Source of the DNA: G965197405 sp965197405
GTDB lineage: Bacteria > Chloroflexota > Dehalococcoidia > Lucifugimonadales > JAGWBF01
Assembly: GCA_965197405.1 (NCBI GenBank)
Contig: OZ240206.1
Location: 2,790,001-2,854,000 of the forward strand
Direction of reading: 5' to 3'
DNA: 64,000 bases
Shown here: piece after piece, positions 1 through 8,673 of the stretch
How positions within the stretch are numbered: the stretch's first letter is position 1
Layout of the letters: every line of letters starts with the position of its first letter
Made by a program: the position numbers and the translations under genes
Notes under the pieces: model-generated
Seen by the model: the letters and a program-made list of their open reading frames with translations, nothing else
What the model was told of the DNA's origin: nothing
Databases searched by the model: none

Positions 1-1904
1 CGCAGGGGTGAGGCGCGCTCTTACGAGCTTTACCAGAGGGAGCACGACGCTGGCCAGTTGGGAGAAGAGCCGGTACAGACACAAGGAGAGTATGAGAGTT
101 GGTTGCTTGAAATGGTTGCAGAAGCCGAGAAGACCCTGATAAACGAGATAGGTGGTCGCGAGAGTGTGGTGTTTCTGGCGCCGATGGGGGCGCACAATAC
201 GATAGGGGTCGAGGCGTGGCAGGCTGTGGCGCAGTGGGACCTGCAGGTAGACGAGACGACGTGGTCCATGCCGTCCGCTACGGGACCTTTGAAGGCGACC
301 CGGAGCACACCCAGACCCTGACCAACCTGAAGGCTCGCATCATGGCGGCGGTGGCGTCCGACGAGTTCGCCGATGAGCGCATTGAGAACGCGGACGGGCT
401 GAACGACTACTACCGGGACATCGGCGCTTACGGCGACATCACCCCCGACGACGGCTCCACCGCCACCTTCACCCCGGCCCAGCCGCCGCCAGTGCCCACC
501 TGCGCCAACGGCACGGCCGTCGCCGACCCTGGCTCCAATCGAAGGCTGGTCCATGACTGCATGGCGCTGCTGGCAGCAAGAGACACCCTGGCGGGAACAG
601 CCACCCTGGACTGGGCGGCGACCACTGCCATCACCGACTGGGAGGGCGTCACCACCGAGGGCACACCCAGCCGCGTGACCGAGATGGAGCTTCCCAACGA
701 GGGCCTGAGCGGGAGCATCCCCTCCGAGCTGGGAGACCTGCTCGGGCTGACCCGCCTGGACCTGTCGGACAACGACCTCACGGGAGAGATACCGAGGGAA
801 TTGGGTCAACCGGAGAACCTGGAGGAGCTCAGGCTGTCAGGCAACAACCTCACCGGGTGCATCCCGGAGGCGCTGAGGGACGTCGAGAACCATGACCTGG
901 CCCTGCTGGGCCTCCGGTACTGCGACGAATTGGACTACGACGGAGACAACGACAGCCTGATTGAGGTGTCCAACCTGTTCCAGCTGAACGCCATCCGCTG
1001 GGACCTGGACGGCGACGGGTCTGCCACGGACCCTGCCTACGCCGCGGCATTCCCCGGCGCATCCGCCGGCATGGGCTGCCCCTCCGCCGGATGCACCGGC
1101 TACGAGTTGACCGCCGACCTGGACTTCGACACCGACGATACCGGCTCGGTGGACTCGAGGGACGGCTATTGGAACGACGGCGAGGGCTGGGACCCCATCG
1201 GAGAGGCCCATAACAGGAGCTTCGCCGCCACCTTCGAGGGCAACGGGCACACCGTCTCCAACCTGTTCATCGACCGTGTGCACACGAACGACATTGGCCT
1301 GTTTGGGAACACCTCGGCTGGGAGCGTCATTCGAAACGTGGGGCTGCTTTCGGCTGGCATCACGGGTTCCTGGTCCAGCGGCGGCCTCGTGGGATACAAC
1401 AGAGGAACGATTACCGAGAGCTACGTCGCGGGCAACGTGACGGGTTCCAACAGGGTAGGCGACCTCGTCGGATGGAACCACGGTGGGACCGTCACCGGCA
1501 GCTACGCCACGGGCAATGCGACAGGTTCCAGGTACGTCGGTGGCCTCATCGGGCTGAACATGGGGACCGTCGGCAACAGCTACACCACCGGCAATGTGAC
1601 GGGTGTTGAGAGCGTGGGCGGCCTGGTTGGAGACAACTATACCGGGACAGTTACCAACAGCTACGCCACTGGGAATGTGACGGGTGAGACCTTGGTCGGC
1701 GGCCTCGTTGGGGAGAACGACGACGGGACCGTGACGGACAGCTACTGGGACACCGAGACGACTGGGTTGTCCACAAGCGACGGAGGCACTGGCAAGACTA
1801 CCGTCGAGTTGCGGTCTCCCATCTCCAACAGTGGGATATACGCCACTTGGGACAACGCGGCCTGGGACTTCGGGACCTCGGAGCAGTACCCGGTGTTGAA
1901 GTAG
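1..1904 (+). pseudogene. LRR/GLUG-repeat surface protein, 5' truncated and frameshifted
   Basis: The frame is open at the window edge, so the start lies outside. Coding runs in frame 1 to about 255, then in frame 3 to the stop at 1904. Joined there, the two parts match the middle of the next three lipoproteins (an EAW..W strand, then a VV strand); one added g at 255-256 restores the frame. Domains in order: lipoprotein-family body, a Pro-rich linker, plant-type leucine-rich repeats (LDLSDNDLTGEIP type, about 665-900), a DLDGDG/GYEL/LDFDTDD segment, then GLUG-type repeats of about 29 residues (GGLVG...GTVT.SYATGNVTG, about 1380-1760). Probably secreted or cell-surface; ligand unknown. Positions 703-875 are identical to 3439-3611 of the next gene. 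The frameshift could be a base-calling error. Confidence 0.75.
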
Positions 1905-1934
1905 GACTACGACGGAGACGCAGTGACCTGAGCG

Positions 1935-3713
1935 GTGACGACGACTATTAAGCTTTTCCGCATCGTGCCAGCCGCGCTGCTGCTCCTGACTGCCTGCAGT
2001 TCACCCCAAGGTGCCCCAACGGAAGGTGCTGGGCCCACTTCCTTCCCAACACCAACCTCGGTCCAGAGTGTCACCCCCACCCTATCCCCAACTTCAACGC
2101 TCCCGCCTGCGCCAACACCCACGCTTGCCCCTACCCCGTCCCCAGCTTCAACGCTCTGGCCTGCGCCCACGCCCACGCTTGCCCCTACCCCGTTCCCAAC
2201 TTCAACGCTCCTGCCGACGCCTACCCCAACGCCCACGCCTGAGTCTGTACCTACCCGCACTCCAACCCCAGCACCCAATCCAAGACCCTCCTACCTTACC
2301 GAGGAGATACCCCTCTGCACGCCCGTGCCCGGCTCCTCCGTGGACCCGTGCGAACCCCGCGTCGGAAGGACCGGGACTACGGGAACACAAGGTCTGATAC
2401 TGTTCGAGGCGCCGTTATTGGTGGAGGATCTACTCGGCCTACCAATAGCACCGACTCTCACGACACACATCGTGCTGAGGGGCACCTATCTTCCCGGCAC
2501 GGTGCGCTGCACGTCCGGGAATAGCATACGAGACCCGTCCTATGTTGGCGGTGAGTCTGGTGGTCTCATCATCTATTGCTTCGCCGACGTGCGCGTGAAC
2601 GCCTACCTCCTCGGCTCAGGCCCCCCCACCCTGACGGTGATCGTGGAGTTCAGCCTCTACCAATCTGCCTACGCCTATGGGGGCGACGATGATGACTACG
2701 GGCTGGAGCAGCTGGAGAGCCGGAGGAGGGCGTATGAGCGCGCGCTGGCTGAGGGGGGGCAGTTCGAGTACGACTACCCACTCCGGGGGCACCTGCCACC
2801 AGGCGGAGGTGTGGGCCCACTCCGGGTAGAATACCTGCGAGACGGACCCGTGGCAAGCGGTCCCCCGGACGGAATCGGCGGTAGGGAGGTCGTCCTGTTC
2901 ATCGGATCGATCGACCTATCCGTTGAGGCATGGGAGGTCCGTTATACGTGGGACGTGGAGCGGCGGGAGGACGGCACTGTGGTCGCCCTCCACCCATACA
3001 GAGATTGGTTCGACCTCGAGGAGTACCGCTCGGTGGGCGAGATGGAGCTTCCCGCCCTGACCCAAGCGGTGACGACAGCCCACCAGGCCCGCGTGGCCGC
3101 AAATGGCGGACGCATCGGCGAAGACGCCAGCCTGCCCATGCTGGTCACCGACGCGAACCGGCTGCGCCAATACTTCTCCGACCCTAAGGTCGGCGGCTAC
3201 GCCCCCGGCGCTCCCACCCCGGCGCAGCCCCCGCCGCCCTGCGGCCTCGCGGTGCCCGACCAGGCCGACAATCCGGGCCTCATGCTGGACTGCATGGCGC
3301 TGCTGGCAGCAAGAGACACCCTGGCGGGAACAGCCACCCTCAACTGGAGCGTTGATACAGCTATCACCAACTGGGACGGGGTGACGGTAAGCAGCACAAC
3401 GCCCAAGAACGTCACCGGGCTGGACCTGAGCGAGGAAAGCCTGAGCGGGAGCATCCCCTCCGAGCTGGGAGACCTGCTCGGGCTGACCCGCCTGGACCTG
3501 TCGGACAACGACCTCACGGGAGAGATACCGAGGGAATTGGGTCAACCGGAGAACCTGGAGGAGCTCAGGCTGTCAGGCAACAACCTCACCGGGTGCATCC
3601 CGGAGGCGCTGGAAGGGGTATCCACCAACGACTTGAGTTCTCTGGGCCTTCCCTACTGCCGGCCGACGAAGTACGACGTCGTGGCCATGATGGTGAACTA
3701 CCAGTCGCGGTGA
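1935..3713 (+). CDS. LRR lipoprotein, paralogue 2 of the tandem array
   Basis: 592 residues from a GTG start. Signal peptide with a lipobox ending at Cys21 (LLTAC) indicates a membrane-anchored lipoprotein. Residues about 28-115 are a Pro/Thr/Ala-rich stalk encoded by a 54-bp tandem repeat. Then comes a family motif (YLTEEIP.CTP..GSSVDPC), a body with HIVLRGTYLPGTVRCT and RVNAYLLGSGPPTLTV strands, a Pro-rich spacer, and three plant-type LRRs ending NLTGCIPEAL. No catalytic motif seen. The start is chosen because it gives a clean signal peptide. It follows the previous stop by 30 bases. Function unknown; adhesion or ligand binding at the cell surface is inference from the LRR and stalk architecture. 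Confidence 0.8.
   Translation: MTTTIKLFRIVPAALLLLTACSSPQGAPTEGAGPTSFPTPTSVQSVTPTLSPTSTLPPAPTPTLAPTPSPASTLWPAPTPTLAPTPFPTSTLLPTPTPTPTPESVPTRTPTPAPNPRPSYLTEEIPLCTPVPGSSVDPCEPRVGRTGTTGTQGLILFEAPLLVEDLLGLPIAPTLTTHIVLRGTYLPGTVRCTSGNSIRDPSYVGGESGGLIIYCFADVRVNAYLLGSGPPTLTVIVEFSLYQSAYAYGGDDDDYGLEQLESRRRAYERALAEGGQFEYDYPLRGHLPPGGGVGPLRVEYLRDGPVASGPPDGIGGREVVLFIGSIDLSVEAWEVRYTWDVERREDGTVVALHPYRDWFDLEEYRSVGEMELPALTQAVTTAHQARVAANGGRIGEDASLPMLVTDANRLRQYFSDPKVGGYAPGAPTPAQPPPPCGLAVPDQADNPGLMLDCMALLAARDTLAGTATLNWSVDTAITNWDGVTVSSTTPKNVTGLDLSEESLSGSIPSELGDLLGLTRLDLSDNDLTGEIPRELGQPENLEELRLSGNNLTGCIPEALEGVSTNDLSSLGLPYCRPTKYDVVAMMVNYQSR
2093..2210 (+). repeat. 54-bp tandem repeat encoding the Pro/Thr stalk
   Basis: The string ttcaacgctc recurs at 2093, 2147 and 2201, an exact 54-bp (18-codon) period. 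It encodes PTPTLAPTP-type units. Such in-frame repeats change stalk length without breaking the frame. Seen only in this paralogue. Confidence 0.8.
3439..3611 (+). repeat. 173-bp direct repeat shared with 703-875
   Basis: Base-for-base identical to 703-875 (offset 2736), covering the LRR segment of the first two paralogues. Sequence on both sides diverges, which suggests recent duplication or gene conversion limited to the LRR block. Confidence 0.85.
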
Positions 3714-3879
3714 GGAGGAGGAGTATGAACAGCCGTAACCTCCAGATCGCCTTCCTGCTCGCTGCCCTCACCCTCATACTCGTCCTTGCGGCCTGCGACG
3801 ACCCGTCGTCCGAAAACGCCCGAACGGAGGGCACCGTGCCCCAGCCCAAGTATCTGACGGAGGAGATACCTCCCTGCAC
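3548..3879 (+). repeat. 332-bp perfect direct repeat, copy 1 (copy 2 at 5017-5348)
   Basis: Identical to 5017-5348 with offset 1469. It spans the end of the LRR region, the stop codon, the aggaggaggag ribosome site and the signal peptide of the next gene. First mismatches are 3547/5016 and 3880/5349. The boundary across a gene junction shows that a unit of one gene length was duplicated or converted recently. Confidence 0.9.
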
Positions 3880-5182
3880 CCCGGCGCCCGGCTCTTCGGT
3901 GGACCCGTGCGAGCCTGACGTGGCTCAAGCATCCGCCGGCGATGGTAGTTACACGATTGGCCCTGAACCACGGGATATGCGGGTCTTCCTTGGCGGCGAG
4001 CGCTTAACGGTCAGCGTGGCGCACCTGGTGGTGCGGGGCACCTACCTGCCCGGCACCGTGCGCTGCACCGCCGGAGGAGACCGTTTTCGTTCCCCCCCCT
4101 ACCTGAGCTGGGACCTGAGCACTAACGCGATCAAGTGCTATGCGGACGTGAGGGTGAACGCCTACGTCCTGGGCTCCGGGCCGCCCACCCTGACGGTCCT
4201 GGTGTGGGATTTTGACTACTGGTTTACTTGGGAGCAGGGGGTCGTAGAGGAGTGGAGAAGCTCTCTCGAGGGGGTGCTCACCGAGGGTGGAGACTTCGAG
4301 TACAGCTACTTCAGCGCCCCGGGAGGTGGAATTACGGGCAGAGAGATGGTGCTGTTCGTTGGCCCTGCGATAGACGCCTCGGCCGAAGCGTGGGAGGTTT
4401 TTAGGACATGGGACGTGGAGCGGCGGGAGGACGGGACGGCGGTCGCCGTCCATCCCTTCAAGGACGATTGGAGAGACTATACCGACGATTACCAGACCTA
4501 CCGCTCAGTGCTGGAGATGGAGCTGCCGGCCTTCAAGCAGGCGGTGACGGAAGCCCACCAGGAACGCCTCACCGAGTACGGCGGACGCACCGCGGCAAAC
4601 CCCACCTATCCCATGCTGGTCAGCGACGCCCATGACCTTACGGAGTTCATGGAGAGCATCGGCGCCTACGACCACCCCAACGGGCCGCCGGCGCAGCCCC
4701 CGCCGCCCTGCGGCCTCGCCGTGCCGGACCAGGCCGACAACCCCGGCCTCATGCGGGACTGCATGGCGCTGCTGGCGGCCAGGGACACCCTGGCGGGAAC
4801 AGCCACCCTCAACTGGGGCGTGGACACCGCCATCACCGGCTGGGACGGGGTGACGGTAAGCAGCACAACGCCCAAGAACGTCACCGGGCTGGACCTGAGC
4901 GAGGAAAGCCTGAGCGGGAGCATCTCCTCCGAGCTGGGGACCCTGCTCGGGCTGACCCGCCTGGACCTGTCGGACAACGACCTCACGGGAGAGATACCGA
5001 GGGAATTGGGTCAACTGGAGAACCTGGAGGAGCTCAGGCTGTCAGGCAACAACCTCACCGGGTGCATCCCGGAGGCGCTGGAAGGGGTATCCACCAACGA
5101 CTTGAGTTCTCTGGGCCTTCCCTACTGCCGGCCGACGAAGTACGACGTCGTGGCCATGATGGTGAACTACCAGTCGCGGTGA
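3725..5182 (+). CDS. LRR lipoprotein, paralogue 3 of the tandem array
   Basis: 485 residues. The ATG at 3725 follows an excellent Shine-Dalgarno run (aggaggaggag, 3713-3723) and starts a signal peptide with lipobox Cys24 (VLAAC); the longer upstream frame is rejected because it runs through the previous gene. It has the family motif (YLTEEIPPCTPAPGSSVDPC), the LRGTYLPGTVRCT and RVNAYVLGSGPPTLTV strands, a conserved EAWEVFRTWDVERREDGT segment, a Pro linker and C-terminal LRRs. There is no Pro/Thr stalk, unlike paralogue 2. Ends MMVNYQSR, the same terminus as paralogue 2. Separated from its neighbours by 11 bases each side, so probably co-transcribed. Confidence 0.82.
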   Translation: MNSRNLQIAFLLAALTLILVLAACDDPSSENARTEGTVPQPKYLTEEIPPCTPAPGSSVDPCEPDVAQASAGDGSYTIGPEPRDMRVFLGGERLTVSVAHLVVRGTYLPGTVRCTAGGDRFRSPPYLSWDLSTNAIKCYADVRVNAYVLGSGPPTLTVLVWDFDYWFTWEQGVVEEWRSSLEGVLTEGGDFEYSYFSAPGGGITGREMVLFVGPAIDASAEAWEVFRTWDVERREDGTAVAVHPFKDDWRDYTDDYQTYRSVLEMELPAFKQAVTEAHQERLTEYGGRTAANPTYPMLVSDAHDLTEFMESIGAYDHPNGPPAQPPPPCGLAVPDQADNPGLMRDCMALLAARDTLAGTATLNWGVDTAITGWDGVTVSSTTPKNVTGLDLSEESLSGSISSELGTLLGLTRLDLSDNDLTGEIPRELGQLENLEELRLSGNNLTGCIPEALEGVSTNDLSSLGLPYCRPTKYDVVAMMVNYQSR

Positions 5183-5348
5183 GGAGGAGGAGTATGAACA
5201 GCCGTAACCTCCAGATCGCCTTCCTGCTCGCTGCCCTCACCCTCATACTCGTCCTTGCGGCCTGCGACGACCCGTCGTCCGAAAACGCCCGAACGGAGGG
5301 CACCGTGCCCCAGCCCAAGTATCTGACGGAGGAGATACCTCCCTGCAC
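5017..5348 (+). repeat. 332-bp perfect direct repeat, copy 2
   Basis: Second copy of 3548-3879; spans the junction between paralogues 3 and 4 in the same way as copy 1 spans the junction of 2 and 3. Confidence 0.9.
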
Positions 5349-7209
5349 ACCCGCGCGCGGCTCCTCCGTGGACCCATGTGACCCCGACGCGCCGCCGATA
5401 GAGATGGGCATGGCGCAGTACGTCCCGGAGTTGGGCGACGAACCCTTGAACATCCGCGAGATGCTCGACGACGATCCACCGCCGCCTGCTTGGGTACCAC
5501 ACCTGGTGCTGCGCGGCACCTATTTACCCGGAACGGTGCGCTGCACCGCCGGCGATCTTTTCCGCCCGCCATCCTATCTGCAAGATGAGTTTGGTGATAC
5601 GACGGAAGAGCGTTCCATCAAGTGCTACATCGACGTGCGCGCGAACGTCTACGTCCTTGGCAACGGACCATCCACCTTGACCACTCTGTTGTTCGTGTAC
5701 AGCTACTGGGACCACCAATACACCTCGTACTTGGAGGAAGGTCAAACCGAGCAGGACCTCGTAGAAGAGTTTAGGCAGCAGGTCGAGACTGCAATCGACG
5801 ACGTTTTCCCTAGCAGGGAGCATATCATGTTCCTTGGCCCGGCGGTCGACCTCTCGTCCGAAGCGTGGCGATTCATGGGATACTGGGACGTGCAGCGACA
5901 GGAGGACGGCACCGTGGTTGCTGTCCATCCTGACAGAGACCTGTGGCGGCGGCGCCAGCCTGACGATTACCAGACCTACCGCTCCGTGCTGGAGATGGAG
6001 CTTCCCGCCTTCAAGCAGGCGGTGACCGAGGCCAACCAGGCCCGCGTTACCCAGTATGAGGGCCGTATCGGTGCCGACGAGGGCCTGCCCATGCTGGTCA
6101 GCGACGCGAATCAGCTACGCCAGTATTTCATCGCCGTTGGCGCCTACGACCACCCGGACGGCCCCCCGGCGCAGCCCCCGCCGCCCTGCGGCCTCGCGGT
6201 GCCCGACCAGGCCGACAATCCCGGGCTTATGAAGGACTGCATGGCGCTGCTGGCGGCCAAGGACACCCTGCGGGGCACTGCCGCCCTCAACTGGAGTGTG
6301 GACACCGCTATCACCGGCTGGGAGGGAGTCACCACGGGAGGCACGCCGAGCCAGGTGACGAAGGTGGAACTCCCAAACGAGGGCCTGAGCGGGAACATTC
6401 CCGCCCAGCTGTGGGAGCTGGCTGGGCTGACCCACCTGGACCTGACTGACAACTCGCTGGCGGGGGAGATACCGAGGGAGTTTAGATGGCTTCCCAAACT
6501 GGAAGAGATAAGGCTGTCGGGGAACAGCCTCACCGGGTGCATACCCATAGCCCTGGAGGACGTGGCCACCAACGACCTGAGTTCTCTCAACATCCCCTAC
6601 TGCCAGCCGCCGGCGCCTGGGAACCTGAGGGTGGGGACTCCAGGGAAGCGCAGCATCCCCCTGAGTTGGGACCCGGTGCCCAACACCAGCAAGTACCGGG
6701 TGGAATACTGGGTCAGCAGCGTCAAAGGCTGGAACCTGGACGACGACACTATCACAACCGCGTCCCACACGGTGGACGGGCTGGTCTGTGAGCAGAAGTA
6801 CTTTTTCCGGGTGAGCGCGTATGGGGACGGCACAACCTATGGGGCGGTGTGGAGCGGTTGGTCGGGCGTGCTCGAGGTGGACACCGACGAGTGCACTCGA
6901 CCGGTGTTCGACGCCTTCTCCTACACTTTCGAGATAGGGGAAGACGCCGAAGTTGGGACCATAGTGGGCAGTGTCGCGGCCACCGACTCCCCGGGAGACA
7001 CGGTGTCCTACGCGATTACAGAGGGCAACGACGCCGGCGCCTTCGCCATAGATGCGGGCACCGGCGAAATCACCGTGGCGGGTATGCTGGACTACGAGAC
7101 GACGGCCAGCTATACCCTGACCGTAACCGCCAGCAACACCATCGGCACGGCTATGGCTGACGCTGCCATCAGCATCACGGCGGACTTCGACGGTGACGCA
7201 GTGACCTGA
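5194..7209 (+). CDS. LRR lipoprotein with FN3 and cadherin-like domains, paralogue 4
   Basis: 671 residues from the ATG at 5194, preceded by the duplicated aggaggaggag site. Lipobox Cys24, family body and LRRs as in paralogue 3, but the C-terminus is replaced by a fibronectin type III-like domain (about residues 500-595, PGNLRV...SIPLSWDPV...YRVEYW...FRVSAY) and a cadherin-like repeat (about 596-668, FEIGEDAEVGTIVGSVAATD...FAIDAGTGEITVAGMLDYE). Such domains build extracellular protein-binding rods. It stops at FDGDAVT, but the other frame continues to code (see 7203-7340), so the natural C-terminus was probably longer. Confidence 0.8.
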   Translation: MNSRNLQIAFLLAALTLILVLAACDDPSSENARTEGTVPQPKYLTEEIPPCTPARGSSVDPCDPDAPPIEMGMAQYVPELGDEPLNIREMLDDDPPPPAWVPHLVLRGTYLPGTVRCTAGDLFRPPSYLQDEFGDTTEERSIKCYIDVRANVYVLGNGPSTLTTLLFVYSYWDHQYTSYLEEGQTEQDLVEEFRQQVETAIDDVFPSREHIMFLGPAVDLSSEAWRFMGYWDVQRQEDGTVVAVHPDRDLWRRRQPDDYQTYRSVLEMELPAFKQAVTEANQARVTQYEGRIGADEGLPMLVSDANQLRQYFIAVGAYDHPDGPPAQPPPPCGLAVPDQADNPGLMKDCMALLAAKDTLRGTAALNWSVDTAITGWEGVTTGGTPSQVTKVELPNEGLSGNIPAQLWELAGLTHLDLTDNSLAGEIPREFRWLPKLEEIRLSGNSLTGCIPIALEDVATNDLSSLNIPYCQPPAPGNLRVGTPGKRSIPLSWDPVPNTSKYRVEYWVSSVKGWNLDDDTITTASHTVDGLVCEQKYFFRVSAYGDGTTYGAVWSGWSGVLEVDTDECTRPVFDAFSYTFEIGEDAEVGTIVGSVAATDSPGDTVSYAITEGNDAGAFAIDAGTGEITVAGMLDYETTASYTLTVTASNTIGTAMADAAISITADFDGDAVT

Positions 7210-7340
7210 GCGATGAGGAGGACGACGACAGTTCCTTCGCCATCGCAGTGGACGACCTCAACCTCATCTCCGGCGAGCAAGTGTCTATAAGCGTGTCGGC
7301 GCCGGACGCGACTGCGTACCAGCGGCAAGTGCATCCTCCT
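7203..7340 (+). pseudogene. decayed continuation of the lipoprotein array
   Basis: Read in the frame starting at 7203 this gives DLSDEEDDDSSF, then AIAVDDLNLISGEQVSISV and SAPDATAY, which looks like the acidic spacer and first strands of another extracellular beta domain. It continues paralogue 4 if one base is added near 7200. It then runs into the sucD promoter with no stop, so it appears truncated. The segment gacgcagtgacctgag at its start also follows the first paralogue (1917-1932). Confidence 0.45.
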
Positions 7341-7341
7341 A

Positions 7342-7373
7342 TTGACCTCCCACCGAAAAGTTCGTGGTACAAT
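7342..7373 (+). promoter_or_regulatory. possible sigma70 promoter of sucD
   Basis: TTGACC at 7342-7347 and TACAAT at 7368-7373, spacer 20 (longer than the optimal 17), 28 bases before the sucD start. Spacing makes this tentative. Confidence 0.4.
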
Positions 7374-7401
7374 ACCCTTAGGCTCACCGGAGGGAGACTC
7401 T

Positions 7402-8280
7402 TTGAGTATACTGGTAGATGAACATACGCGAGTAGCGGTGCAGGGGATAACCGGCAGCGAGGGGAGCTTTCACGCCAGGCAGTGCATTGCCTACGGGACA
7501 AACGTTGTGGCCGGAGTGACGCCGGGACGGGGAGGACAGCTTTTCGAAGACAAGGTTCCCGTCTTCGATTCTATGGAGCAAGCCGTAAGGGAGACCGGCG
7601 CCGACACCTCCCTCATCTTCGTGCCCGCTTCCTTCGCCACCGATGCCGTGGTGGAAGCCGCCGACTCGGGCGTGGGCCTCATCGCGTGCATCACCGAGGG
7701 AATACCCGTGTTGGATATGGTGCGAGTCATCCCCTATCTGAAGGACGTGGGGGTGCGGCTCATAGGCCCCAACTGTCCCGGCCTCATATCGCCGGGAGGA
7801 CGATGCAAGATTGGGATAATGCCCGGCGGCATTCACGCCCCTGGCAGAGCGGGGGTAGTCTCCCGCAGTGGGACCCTGACCTATGAGGCCGTGTCCCAGC
7901 TGACGGGCCTGGGAATAGGACAGTCCACCTGCGTCGGTATCGGCGGGGACCCCCTGGTGGGCACCAGCTTTGTGGACGTACTGCGCCTGTTCAAGGAGGA
8001 CCCGGATACGGACATGGTGGTGCTCATAGGTGAAATAGGCGGCACCCTGGAGCAGGAAGCGGCGGAGTACATACAAAAGGAGTTCGACAAACCGGTGGCC
8101 TCCCTCATAGCGGGCGCCACTGCCCCGCAGGGCAAGCGGATGGGCCACGCGGGCGCCATAATAACGGGGGCTGCCGCCACGGCTACGGCGAAAACCGAGG
8201 CGCTAAGGGAAGCGGGCGCTCATATAATCCCTTCACCAGGAGAGATTGGCTCCACCGTCAGGGCGGTCCTGCAACGGTGA
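7402..8280 (+). CDS. sucD: succinyl-CoA synthetase (ADP/GDP-forming) alpha subunit
   Basis: Makes succinyl-CoA and nucleotide triphosphate interconvert in the TCA cycle, with the beta subunit SucC. 292 residues from a TTG start at 7402, chosen because the family begins SILVD..TRV.VQGITG and because ccggagggag lies just upstream. Rossmann CoA-binding domain (VQGITGSEGSFH), the GPNCPGLISP loop, and the phospho-histidine at His249 (RMGHAGAII) are all present; length is normal. No sucC is adjacent: upstream lie the lipoproteins and downstream a repeat and pheS, so the beta subunit must be encoded elsewhere or the protein may partner another acyl-CoA synthetase beta chain. Confidence 0.93.
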   Translation: MSILVDEHTRVAVQGITGSEGSFHARQCIAYGTNVVAGVTPGRGGQLFEDKVPVFDSMEQAVRETGADTSLIFVPASFATDAVVEAADSGVGLIACITEGIPVLDMVRVIPYLKDVGVRLIGPNCPGLISPGGRCKIGIMPGGIHAPGRAGVVSRSGTLTYEAVSQLTGLGIGQSTCVGIGGDPLVGTSFVDVLRLFKEDPDTDMVVLIGEIGGTLEQEAAEYIQKEFDKPVASLIAGATAPQGKRMGHAGAIITGAAATATAKTEALREAGAHIIPSPGEIGSTVRAVLQR

Positions 8281-8422
8281 GCGGGTCCCGTCAAAGACCC
8301 GGACCCATCCGTGTGGACTTCTTCCATTTCGCCTTGCAGGCCCTATCCTTGACCCAGGGTCTTTTAATTCTTAATGCTACCTGTCTGCCGTCAGGCAGGG
8401 GTGAATACAAGCCCCGCCGCGT

Positions 8423-8568
8423 GTCATTCCGAACAGAGCGAAGCGGAGTGAGGAATCTAAGAGGAATCTAAAATGGCGCCTAACAAAGACCGTGATCAAG
8501 GCAGCACCGGACAGAACGAGACCGCAGTCAACCAGGACTCTAGACCCCTCGCTCCGCTCGGGGTGACA
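8423..8568. repeat. dispersed palindromic repeat family A, copy A1
   Basis: Begins gtcattccgaac with gagcgaagcggag, ends ctccgctcggggtgac; the ends are imperfect inverted repeats. The core (gcctaacaaa, atcaaggcagcaccgg) is shared with A4, A5, A7 and A8. Fills most of the 393-base gap between sucD and pheS; apart from this and the pheS promoter I see nothing in that gap. Confidence 0.8.
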
Positions 8569-8585
8569 ATTAAAAGCCCCTCTCC

Positions 8586-8615
8586 TTGACCCGAATTGGG
8601 TGGCATACCTATAAT
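8586..8615 (+). promoter_or_regulatory. sigma70-type promoter of pheS
   Basis: TTGACC (8586-8591), 18-base spacer, TATAAT (8610-8615). Transcription would begin near 8622, so the pheS start must lie downstream of the in-frame ATG at 8596, supporting 8674. Confidence 0.7.
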
Positions 8616-8673
8616 TAACGTGCAGGCAAGCGCTGGGACCCGTGCCCCTGGCAAACCTTTCACGAGAGCGTCT

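Noticed and set aside
8616..8673. T-box leader before pheS
   Set aside because: Only about 55 bases separate the -10 box and the start; too short for a T-box, and the conserved T-box sequence is absent.
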